A stretch of DNA of 64,000 nucleotides from an uncultured Muribaculaceae bacterium (GTDB lineage Bacteria; Bacteroidota; Bacteroidia; Bacteroidales; Muribaculaceae): assembly GCA_910587075.1 (NCBI GenBank), contig CAJUKE010000009.1, positions 1-64,000 on the forward strand, given 5' to 3'. A model generated the notes under the pieces. It saw only the letters and a program-made list of their open reading frames with translations. It did no database searches and was not told where the DNA came from. Of the stretch, positions 17,884 through 25,248 are shown one piece after another (the stretch's first letter is position 1; every line of letters starts with the position of its first letter). The position numbers and the translations under genes were made by a program.

Positions 17884-19689
17884 TCAACCTTCCGAGCGGT
17901 TGGCGCGCTTGCGCTCCAGCTCGTCGAGTATGATTTTGCGGATACGGATATGGTTGGGGGTGATTTCGGCATACTCGTCCTCCTTGATGTATTCGAGGGT
18001 CTCTTCGAGCGAGAACACCACCGGGGGAACGATTTTCGCCTTGTCGTCGGCGCCGGAGGCGCGCATATTGGTGAGTTTCTTCGACTTCGTGACGTTGATC
18101 ACGATATCCTTGTCCTTGGCGCTTTCGCCTACCACCTGCCCGGCGTATACCTCGTCCTGCGGGAAGATAAAGAAGCGGCCGCGGTCCTGGAGCTTGTCGA
18201 TGGCGTAGGCGTAGGCCGTGCCGCTCTCCATGGCTATCAGCGAGCCGTTGGTGCGGCGCTCGATGTCACCCTTCCAGGGCTGGTATTCGAGGAAGCGGTG
18301 CGCCATGATGGCCTCGCCGGCCGAACCGGTCAGCACGTTGTTGCGCAGGCCGATGATGCCGCGCGAGGGAATCACGAACTCCATGTGCACGCGGTCGGCC
18401 TGGGTGGTCATCGACACGAGGTCACCCTTGCGGCGGGTCACCATGTCAATCATCTTCGAGGCATACTCCTCGGTTACGTTGATCGTGAGCATCTCCACGG
18501 GCTCGCACTTCACGCCGTCGATGGTCTTGATAATTACCTGGGGCTGGCCCACCTGCAGCTCGTATCCCTCGCGGCGCATCGTCTCGATAAGCACCGAGAG
18601 GTGCAGCACGCCGCGGCCGAACACGCTCCACTTGTCCTCGTCGTTACCCTTCTCGACGCGGAGCGCCAGGTTACGGTCGAGCTCGCGGGTGAGTCGGTCG
18701 TGGATATGGCGCGAGGTGACGAATTTGCCGTCGCGGCCGAAGAAGGGGGAGTCGTTGATTGTGAACGTCATCGACATAGTGGGCTCGTCGATGGCTATGC
18801 GGGGGAGCGGCTCGGGATTGTCGAGCGAGGTCACGGTGTCGCCAATCTCGAAGTTCTCGATGCCCACCAGGGCGCAGATGTCGCCCGACGAAACCTCGCT
18901 GACGCGCTTGCGCCCCATACCCTCGAAGGTGTGGAGCTCCTTGATTTTCTGGCGGACAACGGAGCCGTCCTTCTTGCAGAGGCCGATCTCCATGCCCTCG
19001 CGGAGGGTGCCGCGGTGAACGCGACCCACGGCGATACGGCCGACGTAGCTCGAAAAGTCGAGCGACGTGATGAGCATCTGGGGGTCACCCTCGATGGTGG
19101 TCGGGGCGGGGATATGGCCGATTATGGTGTCGAGCAGGGGGATGATATCCTCCGTCGGCTTCTGCCAGTCGGTGCTCATCCAGCCGTTCTTGGCCGAGCC
19201 GTAGATGGTCGGGAAATCGAGCTGCTCCTCGGTGGCGTCGAGGTTGAACATCAGGTCGAACACCATTTCCTGCACCTCGTCGGGGCGGCAGTTGGGCTTG
19301 TCGACCTTGTTGATCACCACCACGGGCTTCAGCCCCATCTGTATGGCCTTCTGGAGCACGAAGCGGGTCTGGGGCATCGGGCCCTCGAAGGCGTCGACCA
19401 GCAGCAGACAGCCGTCAGCCATGTTGAGCACTCGCTCCACCTCGCCGCCGAAGTCGGCGTGCCCCGGGGTGTCGATAATGTTGATTTTGGTGTCTTTATA
19501 GTTGATGGACACGTTTTTGGAGAGGATCGTTATGCCCCTCTCGCGTTCCAGGTCGTTATTGTCGAGTATCAATTCGCCGGTATTCTGATTCTCACGAAAG
19601 AGATTCCCGGCCAGAAGCATCTTGTCGACCAGCGTGGTCTTACCATGGTCCACGTGGGCGATGATAGCGATGTTGCGGATGTTTTGCAT
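17884..19689 (-). CDS. typA: Translational GTPase TypA/BipA
   Basis: A 601-residue ribosome-associated GTPase of the EF-G family, needed for ribosome assembly and growth under stress. G1 AHVDHGKTTL is at residues 11-20, followed by switch I (ERERGITI), G3 DTPGHADF and G4 NKVDKPN. The C-terminal domains carry the family's YELQVGQPQVI and RGIIGLRNNVLTGSAGEA segments. Length is typical. A TAACTTTG promoter box lies 34 bp upstream, and hisS follows 60 bp downstream. Confidence 0.95.
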   Translation of the reverse strand: MQNIRNIAIIAHVDHGKTTLVDKMLLAGNLFRENQNTGELILDNNDLERERGITILSKNVSINYKDTKINIIDTPGHADFGGEVERVLNMADGCLLLVDAFEGPMPQTRFVLQKAIQMGLKPVVVINKVDKPNCRPDEVQEMVFDLMFNLDATEEQLDFPTIYGSAKNGWMSTDWQKPTEDIIPLLDTIIGHIPAPTTIEGDPQMLITSLDFSSYVGRIAVGRVHRGTLREGMEIGLCKKDGSVVRQKIKELHTFEGMGRKRVSEVSSGDICALVGIENFEIGDTVTSLDNPEPLPRIAIDEPTMSMTFTINDSPFFGRDGKFVTSRHIHDRLTRELDRNLALRVEKGNDEDKWSVFGRGVLHLSVLIETMRREGYELQVGQPQVIIKTIDGVKCEPVEMLTINVTEEYASKMIDMVTRRKGDLVSMTTQADRVHMEFVIPSRGIIGLRNNVLTGSAGEAIMAHRFLEYQPWKGDIERRTNGSLIAMESGTAYAYAIDKLQDRGRFFIFPQDEVYAGQVVGESAKDKDIVINVTKSKKLTNMRASGADDKAKIVPPVVFSLEETLEYIKEDEYAEITPNHIRIRKIILDELERKRANRSEG

Positions 19690-19723
19690 CTTGCTTATTT
19701 TCTAAATCTTCTTTTTCAAGGTG

Positions 19724-19731
19724 CAAAGTTA
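19724..19731 (-). promoter_or_regulatory. -7 box for typA
   Basis: TAACTTTG on the minus strand, 34 bp before the typA ATG, an exact TAnnTTTG match. A possible TTG (complement of 19755-19757) lies at a rather long spacing of 23 bp. The leader would be about 30 nt. Confidence 0.5.
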
Positions 19732-19841
19732 CGCATTATTCGCGAATTATCCCGCAACCCCGCGAAAAACTCTCCTCCTACCCACCATGGAATCCGAATC
19801 GAAGCGTCCCCCCGGGTAAGCATCGACGCTGGTACGGAGCC

Positions 19842-19871
19842 GGTAGGGACGCTTTTCAAAGCGTCCCTACC
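19842..19871. repeat. 30-bp perfect palindrome (REP-like)
   Basis: GGTAGGGACGCTTT and its exact reverse complement are separated by two bases. Partial copies occur at 20803-20827 and 20864-20889. It resembles repetitive extragenic palindromes rather than an intrinsic terminator, as no T-run follows. Confidence 0.7.
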
Positions 19872-19960
19872 CCATACGGACCGACGCCCCCTGCTCCGCG
19901 GTGGGAACAGGGGGCGTCGCTATGGATTATGGCGGCGGAGTCGCCGCGATTAGGCGCGCG

Positions 19961-20063
19961 TTACTTCGCGCGGCGGGGCGATTTTACGAAGAATTTGCGG
20001 GTGGAGCCGAAGGCGGGCGCCTCAACAACGCTCACGGTGCGGGAATCAACATCCTCGTAGTAC
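19961..20063 (-). pseudogene. 3' remnant of a paralogue of the 20979-21926 lipoprotein
   Basis: The minus strand encodes the final 33 codons of a protein that closely matches the end of the intact lipoprotein (shared ending STRKFFVKSPRRAK and stop). It differs by a few substitutions (for example Ser to Thr, Glu to Val, Val to Ala in the segment before it). Nothing of the rest of the gene is present, since similarity stops abruptly at about 20063. It is most simply the tail of a second gene copy that was lost or replaced when the adjacent AT-rich segment arrived. Confidence 0.75.
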
Positions 20064-20113
20064 TAGCCGCAAATTCAGCAAGTTATGAACCTTGTTATAG
20101 TAAAAAATGCGGA

Positions 20114-20680
20114 TCATACTATTGTAAAGCCAAGCTTACAAAGTTGTTTTTGATAATCCTCCATATGCTTCTTGATCGTTGACATCGTGGAGTAGGAGAA
20201 GATTTGATGAAAGTACGCAAGTTCGTTAATGAACGCTGCAGTAGCATCAACACATTCCGTATAACCCGACACAGTTTTTGCACCAACATTCCTTTTAAAG
20301 CGGCGTATAATATCGTCTTCACAATTCAGAGTCTCACAAGTGCTGAAATGTATATGACGATTTAAGAACGACTCGAAAGGAGCAGACATTTCGGCTAAAT
20401 CATCAAATGATACCGAGGACTTCCCATTTTGAGTTAGACACAGATTTTCAGGCTTTCCGTGGAAACTGAAATATACTACACCAAATTTATTTTGAAAATG
20501 CTTATCTCCTATTTTTCTGAGGTAGTATTCAAGTTCTTGGCGAGTTGCAATTTGACGATATATATAGTCTATGCCCATAGCCTGTTTCATAAATTCAAGA
20601 AGCGGCAATGCGGCGAACTGGTTTTCTGTTCGATACTTAGCGAACTCGCCTGTTTCAAAACAAATTATTCCTTTTTCCAT
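20114..20680 (-). CDS. Caspase/CHAT-like putative cysteine protease, AT-rich
   Basis: A 188-residue protein of no firm family. Its core has the caspase-fold dyad pattern: a hydrophobic strand ending in His (VVYFSFHG, His74) and a second ending in Cys (IHFSTCETL, Cys115). After these comes KTVSGYTECVDATAAFINELAYF, which resembles the segment following the catalytic Cys in CHAT proteases. It may belong to a DUF6642-type group. Base composition is far more AT-rich than its neighbours, and it lies alone between two copies of a duplicated block, indicating acquisition by transfer. The start at 20680 is chosen because an upstream ATG (20689) falls inside a perfect promoter whose box ends 6 bp before this ATG. 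No signal peptide or membrane segment. Substrate and activity unknown. Confidence 0.7.
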   Translation of the reverse strand: MEKGIICFETGEFAKYRTENQFAALPLLEFMKQAMGIDYIYRQIATRQELEYYLRKIGDKHFQNKFGVVYFSFHGKPENLCLTQNGKSSVSFDDLAEMSAPFESFLNRHIHFSTCETLNCEDDIIRRFKRNVGAKTVSGYTECVDATAAFINELAYFHQIFSYSTMSTIKKHMEDYQKQLCKLGFTIV

Positions 20681-20686
20681 ATTTCG

Positions 20687-20717
20687 CAAAGTTAATCATT
20701 TTCGGTGACATATCAAA
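20687..20717 (-). promoter_or_regulatory. Perfect consensus promoter for the CHAT-like gene
   Basis: On the minus strand TTTG (20714-20717), exactly 19 bp, then TAACTTTG (20687-20694). The box ends only six bases before the ATG at 20678-20680, so the transcript should be leaderless or nearly so. Confidence 0.7.
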
Positions 20718-20750
20718 GGAGCATTTAAAAATTTCAAGGCCTATGACCTT

Positions 20751-21081
20751 GAACCCGAACAGAAGCGCCCACCCGGGTAAGCATCGACGCTGGTACGGAG
20801 CCGGTAGGGACGCTTTTCAAAGCGTCCGCATCATAATCGCTTCAAGCCGGGGCCATCCAGGCGCGGACGCTTTGAAAAGCGTCCCTACCCCATACGGACC
20901 GACGCCCCCTGCTCCGCGGTGGGAACAGGGGGCGTCGCTATGGATTATGGCGGCGGAGTCGCCGCGATTAGGCGCGCGTTACTTCGCGCGGCGGGGCGAT
21001 TTCACGAAGAATTTGCGGGTGGAGCCGAAGACGGGCGCCTCAACCTCGCTCACCGAGCGGGAGTCAACATCCTCGTAGTAC
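20751..21081. repeat. Duplicated block, copy 2 (complete)
   Basis: Partner of 19789-20063. It holds two REP-like palindromes in opposite order (20803-20827 and 20864-20889) around a 36-bp spacer absent from copy 1, a hairpin (20901-20911 with 20926-20936) and the 3' end of the intact lipoprotein gene. Confidence 0.85.
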
Positions 21082-21926
21082 CAGTTGTAGGAGCTGTAGC
21101 CGACGCGCTCCGACGAGATGGCGCCGACGCTGTTGAGCGAGTAGCTTACGTTGCTGGTGCTGGTGTAACCGTCGTCGTCAACCTCGGAAACCACCATCGG
21201 CAGTGTCTTGGGACCCTTGCCGAAGAGGCCGCAGGCGGCGAAAGCGTTCCACTCCGTGTCATCGTTCACAATCCGCGAGATGGCGAACGGGTTCTGGCGG
21301 TAGGCGTTTGCGGTTGTGGAGTAGTCGAGGTCGAAGTTTTCTGTGTATGTCTCCTTGTAGCGCCCCTCGGTCTCGGTCACTTTGCATACTGCCTTTACCA
21401 TATTGCCGCTCTGCCAGGTGAGCTTCGTGGTGCTGTTTTCGGCATATTTTTCGGTCGAGCCGTCGGAGAGGTCCTTCTCGGTCTCGCTCATCTTGGTGGT
21501 CACGGTGGTGAGGTTGCCGCTGCCGTTGTAGGAGAAGGTTATGGTGCCGCTACCTTTGATCTGCACCTTGTCGCCGCCGTCGACCTCGGTCTCGTTCCAG
21601 GAGGAGGTGAGCTGCGTGATGTACCCTTTGTCGTTGAACTTCACCTTGTAGCGGTCGGCGCCGTTGTCCGAGCCAACGGCTTCGAGCGTCCCCTTGGAGT
21701 AGTTAATGGCGATTGTGCCGTAGCCGGTCGAGAGGCTAGTCACGCGCCCCTTGGAGTCGTAGTCAAACGAATAGCCGGCCACCGACGAGAGGCGTTCCCC
21801 CTCGATTTCGACCACGCCGCCGGTGCCGTCGCCACCCTTGTCGTCGTCATCGTCGCCGCAGGAAGTGAGGGCGGGCACCATCATAGCGCAGAGCGCCATG
21901 GCGCCCAGAAGTCTGAAAGTTTTCAT
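20979..21926 (-). CDS. Outer-surface lipoprotein, DUF4595-like
   Basis: A 315-residue lipoprotein. The signal peptide MKTFRLLGAMALCAMMVPALTSC gives a lipidated Cys at 23, followed by an acidic, glycine-rich stretch (GDDDDDKGGDGTGG) like Bacteroidetes surface-export signals. The body is rich in beta-strand repeats of the form YxYDxKGR..YxxG.L, resembling DUF4595 'porin-like fold' proteins. The start at 21926 is chosen because it opens on the lipoprotein signal; an ATG at 22019 would add an unrelated leader. A truncated relative of its tail lies at 19961-20063. Function unknown. Confidence 0.75.
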   Translation of the reverse strand: MKTFRLLGAMALCAMMVPALTSCGDDDDDKGGDGTGGVVEIEGERLSSVAGYSFDYDSKGRVTSLSTGYGTIAINYSKGTLEAVGSDNGADRYKVKFNDKGYITQLTSSWNETEVDGGDKVQIKGSGTITFSYNGSGNLTTVTTKMSETEKDLSDGSTEKYAENSTTKLTWQSGNMVKAVCKVTETEGRYKETYTENFDLDYSTTANAYRQNPFAISRIVNDDTEWNAFAACGLFGKGPKTLPMVVSEVDDDGYTSTSNVSYSLNSVGAISSERVGYSSYNWYYEDVDSRSVSEVEAPVFGSTRKFFVKSPRRAK

Positions 21927-22093
21927 TGATAGAATCTGTATATATTGGTTGATTGTGTAACTTACAGTGTTTTGCGTTAACAACCGCGAATATACTACTT
22001 TTTCCGACTCCCCCGCCAAATCGCGATGTTAATTACGCACCCTCTGACAAATAATTACGAATGTCAAACAGCATACACGGAGAGCGGATACTG

Positions 22094-23044
22094 TCATCGT
22101 AGGCTTAGTTTCGATGTCGTTGTTTTGCCGTGCCTGCATACAGAGATTACATAAATCCCCCTACCAAGCACATCATTGTAAGATGCCAGTTCCGGCCCTT
22201 GGTACACGACTACCCCATCAAGCGAGAATATACGCGCCTCTCCCTTATCCCCGTCAAATGAGGTATTAACCACTACCTCCTCCACGTTTGCGAGATCGTC
22301 ATATTTCGGAAATTCTTTCTTTGCCACAGATGAAGAAAAGGCATTGTACGCGGTAACTTCAAGCCAACATTTTCCCCATTGGTCTATTCGTGCTATGAAT
22401 ACCTCTGTTCGGTCTCCTTGACTGTATTCCTTTTTCCTAATATCCGATATATCGTAAGCCTGAGTCAACTGAACGCAGATGCGGTCCGCGCCTTTCGAAT
22501 CCACAACAAAAGACATACTATACAAGGCTTCATCTCCGGGGGTGAAGTTGAAGCTATGCATAGCTTCAATTACAGGAGCCATGTCTATATGGAAGGGATA
22601 CACCTCGGTAGTATATCTTTTGCTTCCAATTTTATAGTCACATATAAGTATGGACTCAATAAAACCGCCCTCATCGACTTGGAAATCTTCCGGATTATAT
22701 ACTCCCGAAAACAGGAAATCCTCCGTACCCGTGCGAGCCGCTTGCTCGAAAAAACCATCACGATTACGCAACATCAGCTTCCACTCATAATCCGTGATGG
22801 CTGATTTATCCACATCGTCAACGCTAAACACGTATTTCCTGAAAGCTGAGATTACATAATCCTCACAGTCATAGCAGACAATGCCGCCCTTGATTTCAGC
22901 CGCATCGATTGACAAGTCTTTCGTTCCACACCTGTTAACGGTCTCAAGCGCTTCATGACTATACGCGTCTGTCGATTCTGACGCGTTAACCATTGGCGCA
23001 ATCGCTAAGAATGATAATAGCGTGGCAGTTAAATAACGTTTCAT
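22094..23044 (-). CDS. Secreted protein with T9SS-like C-terminal domain
   Basis: A 316-residue protein not assigned to a family. It has a signal peptide (MKRYLTATLLSFLAIAPMVNA). The last 45 residues (ARIFSLDGVVVYQGPE..., then GRGIYVISVCRHGKTTTSKLSL) resemble a type A sorting domain recognised by the type IX secretion system. Codon use is markedly more AT-rich than the core genes, matching the CHAT-like gene, so it belongs to the same accessory patch. The start at 23044 is taken because it opens on the signal peptide. A promoter (23164-23194) lies about 120 bp upstream. Function unknown. Confidence 0.72.
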   Translation of the reverse strand: MKRYLTATLLSFLAIAPMVNASESTDAYSHEALETVNRCGTKDLSIDAAEIKGGIVCYDCEDYVISAFRKYVFSVDDVDKSAITDYEWKLMLRNRDGFFEQAARTGTEDFLFSGVYNPEDFQVDEGGFIESILICDYKIGSKRYTTEVYPFHIDMAPVIEAMHSFNFTPGDEALYSMSFVVDSKGADRICVQLTQAYDISDIRKKEYSQGDRTEVFIARIDQWGKCWLEVTAYNAFSSSVAKKEFPKYDDLANVEEVVVNTSFDGDKGEARIFSLDGVVVYQGPELASYNDVLGRGIYVISVCRHGKTTTSKLSLR

Positions 23045-23163
23045 TGAATATCGGTTGTTATATTTTGGAGATTGCTTGTGGTAGAATGTCGCAAAACACA
23101 TTAGTCGCGCCGAAATGGAAGCATTGTAATCCATCAAAAAGAAACAGCTAACCATATCGTACG

Positions 23164-23194
23164 CAAATGTAAGGCGTAATTTCCAATAAAACAA
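23164..23194 (-). promoter_or_regulatory. Promoter for the secreted T9SS-like protein
   Basis: On the minus strand TTG (complement of 23192-23194), 20 bp, then TACATTTG (23164-23171). It predicts a leader of about 115 nt for the gene starting at 23044. Confidence 0.5.
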
Positions 23195-23377
23195 GCCATA
23201 TTACATAAAAAAGGCTTATCTACCGCTGATGGAAGCGATGGAAACAATGGTTGTGGACGCTTCGCGCGGGGCGGAGTTGCATTATCGCATTCGGAGGCGG
23301 GGCGGAGTGATGTAAATTCGCGGTGTCGGCGATGGGAACGACGCGCTTGACGACGGACTTTGACATTTTGGAGAAAA

Positions 23378-23421
23378 CTCGCCCCGCCATCAGCTTGGGA
23401 GACGCTGGGGGCGGGGCGGTG
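23378..23421 (-). terminator. Hairpin after the acyl-CoA ligase gene
   Basis: In the minus sense CACCGCCCCGCC pairs with GGCGGGGCG across a loop of about 20 nt, followed by AGTTTTCTCC. It lies 36-79 bp past the stop of the acyl-CoA ligase and is the probable intrinsic terminator. Confidence 0.5.
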
Positions 23422-23456
23422 AGGATTCAGGGGGATGGATGGTCGCGCGGAAGCGG

Positions 23457-25109
23457 TTACTTGTAGAGGAAGCGGCGGATGGAGTGCTTGGGGGTTTTCT
23501 CGAACTCCTCGGGACGGATTTCGATTTCGGCGACGCGGGCGTAGGCGGGGAGCTGCCGGTTGAACTCGGCGAGCGAGGCGTGGATCTTTGCCTCGGCGGC
23601 TTCCTTTGTCAGCGACGCCTTGCGGGCCGCCTCATAGTCGGGGTGCACCAGGGCGACGATGCGCCCGCCGCGGTCAACGACAACCGACTCGGCCACGAGC
23701 TGGTGGCGGTTGAGCACGTTCTCGATCTCCTCGGGGTAGACGTTCTGGCCCGACGAGGTGAGTATCATATTTTTGTCGCGGCCGCGGATGTAAATGTAGC
23801 CGTCGTGGTCGATGGTGCAGATGTCGCCCGTCTTGAGCCACCCCTCGGGGCAAAGGGCGTCAACCGTGGCCTCGGGGTTCTTGTAGTAACCCATCATGAC
23901 GTTGTCACCCTTCACGAAGAGCACGCCGGGGATGTTGAAGCGGTCTTCCGAAAGGATGCGGGCCTCCATACGGGCGGTCAGACGGCCACAGGAGCGTGGA
24001 CGGGCCGTCTCCCACCACTCGTAGGTGATCAGCGGGGCGCACTCGGTCATGCCGTAGCCCACGGTGAAGGGGAAGCGGATTTTGCGGAGGAACTCCTCGA
24101 CGTCGGTCGAGAGGGCGGCGCCCCCGAGTATCAGCTGGCGGAGCTCGCCGCCGAAGGCGCCGAGCAGCTGTCCGCGCACCTTTTTATAAATGAGGCCGCG
24201 GATGCCGGGGATGGCAGTGAGCAGTCGCATAAGGGGCTTTTTAAGCGCGGGGAACACCTTGGAGCGCACGATTTTCTCGATAACCAGCGGCACGGTGATA
24301 ACCAGTTTGGGCTTGGTGGCGCCGAAAGCCTTCAGCACCGTGTTGGGCGACGGCACGCGCCCCAGGAACGTGATATGGCAGCCGCGGCAGAAGGGGAAGA
24401 GGAACTCGAACACGAGGCCGTACATATGGGCCAGCGGGAGCATGCTCAGCATCGAGTCGCCGGGATAGAGGAAGTCGATGCGGTCGAGGCCGAACTTAAC
24501 GTTGCTCCATAGGTTCTTATAGCTCAGCATCACACCCTTGGGGTTGCCTGTCGAGCCGGAGGTGTAGTTGATCAGGGCCATCTCGCCCGGCTCGGGGATG
24601 TGGCAGTTGACCGCCTCGCGGTCGAGCCCGCCGGGATAGATTTTGGCGAACGTCTCCTCCAAGTTGGCGGCGGCGTCGCGGAGCTCCTGCTTCGAAGAGA
24701 ACACCACCTCGAAATCAGGCAGCAGGATCTCGGCTTCGAGCAGGGGCATATTGGCGAGGTTGAGCCTGTCGGCCACCGCTTTCTCGGTGAAGAGCACGCG
24801 GGCTTCGGAATGGGTCACGAGCGTCTCGACGCTGTCGGGGTGAAACTCGTGGAGCAGCGGCACCACCACGGCCCCGTAGGAGAGTCCGGCGAGAAACGTC
24901 ACCGCCCAGGCGGCTGAATTCTTGGCGCACAGGGCCACGCGGTCGCCGGGACGGAGCCCCATGGCGCGGAAAAGGATACGCACTTCGGAGATGTGGCGCG
25001 CCACATCCTTATATCTGTAAGTCGTGCCTTCGAAATCGGAAAGAGCCGGGCGGTCCCAGTTGGCCCGTATGCTGTCGAGTATGGAGGGGATAAGCTGCGA
25101 TGAGTCCAT
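23457..25109 (-). CDS. Long-chain fatty acid--CoA ligase, AMP-binding
   Basis: A 550-residue member of the ANL adenylating superfamily. It activates a fatty acid with ATP to an acyl-AMP and transfers it to CoA. The phosphate-binding motif INYTSGSTGNPKGVM lies at about residues 180-193, YGMTECAPLITYE further on, and the hinge region GWLKTGDICTID and RGRDKNMILTSSGQNVYPEEIE near the C-terminus. It is single, divergent from the TlpA-like gene and ends at a hairpin. Chain-length preference cannot be read from sequence. Confidence 0.9.
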   Translation of the reverse strand: MDSSQLIPSILDSIRANWDRPALSDFEGTTYRYKDVARHISEVRILFRAMGLRPGDRVALCAKNSAAWAVTFLAGLSYGAVVVPLLHEFHPDSVETLVTHSEARVLFTEKAVADRLNLANMPLLEAEILLPDFEVVFSSKQELRDAAANLEETFAKIYPGGLDREAVNCHIPEPGEMALINYTSGSTGNPKGVMLSYKNLWSNVKFGLDRIDFLYPGDSMLSMLPLAHMYGLVFEFLFPFCRGCHITFLGRVPSPNTVLKAFGATKPKLVITVPLVIEKIVRSKVFPALKKPLMRLLTAIPGIRGLIYKKVRGQLLGAFGGELRQLILGGAALSTDVEEFLRKIRFPFTVGYGMTECAPLITYEWWETARPRSCGRLTARMEARILSEDRFNIPGVLFVKGDNVMMGYYKNPEATVDALCPEGWLKTGDICTIDHDGYIYIRGRDKNMILTSSGQNVYPEEIENVLNRHQLVAESVVVDRGGRIVALVHPDYEAARKASLTKEAAEAKIHASLAEFNRQLPAYARVAEIEIRPEEFEKTPKHSIRRFLYK

Positions 25110-25248
25110 TCTGTTTATGATTATTTAATGTGATTTTTTCCTCTATATAACAAAAAAATAGCTTACTTTGTCGGGGAAAACCACCTGCGGGAACGGCTTT
25201 GATGCCATCCTACCCGCGAATTTAAAAAACTTTAAGTATTTTAACAAG

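Larger units (their letters stand above)
19789..20063. repeat. Duplicated block, copy 1 (truncated)
   Basis: This block is nearly identical to 20751-21081. It contains a 30-bp perfect palindrome (19842-19871), a GC-rich hairpin with an 11-bp stem (19883-19893 with 19908-19918), and the last codons of a lipoprotein gene. It lacks about 56 bp present between two palindromes in copy 2. Between the copies lies an AT-rich 687-bp insert holding the CHAT-like gene. The remaining 19690-19788 holds the typA promoter. Confidence 0.85.
23045..23456. other. Intergenic region, 412 bp
   Basis: The left part carries the long leader and promoter of the secreted protein. The right part is G-rich with repeated GGGGCGGAG-type words and a terminator hairpin for the acyl-CoA ligase gene. 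No reading frame in it looks like a gene. Confidence 0.6.

Noticed and set aside
17878..19953. 691-codon plus-strand frame opposite typA
   Set aside because: Antisense shadow of typA, extending into the repeat block; no domain features.
20743..21078. Plus-strand frames across the duplicated block and palindromes
   Set aside because: They follow the repeat sequence and the antisense of the lipoprotein tail; nothing resembles a protein family.
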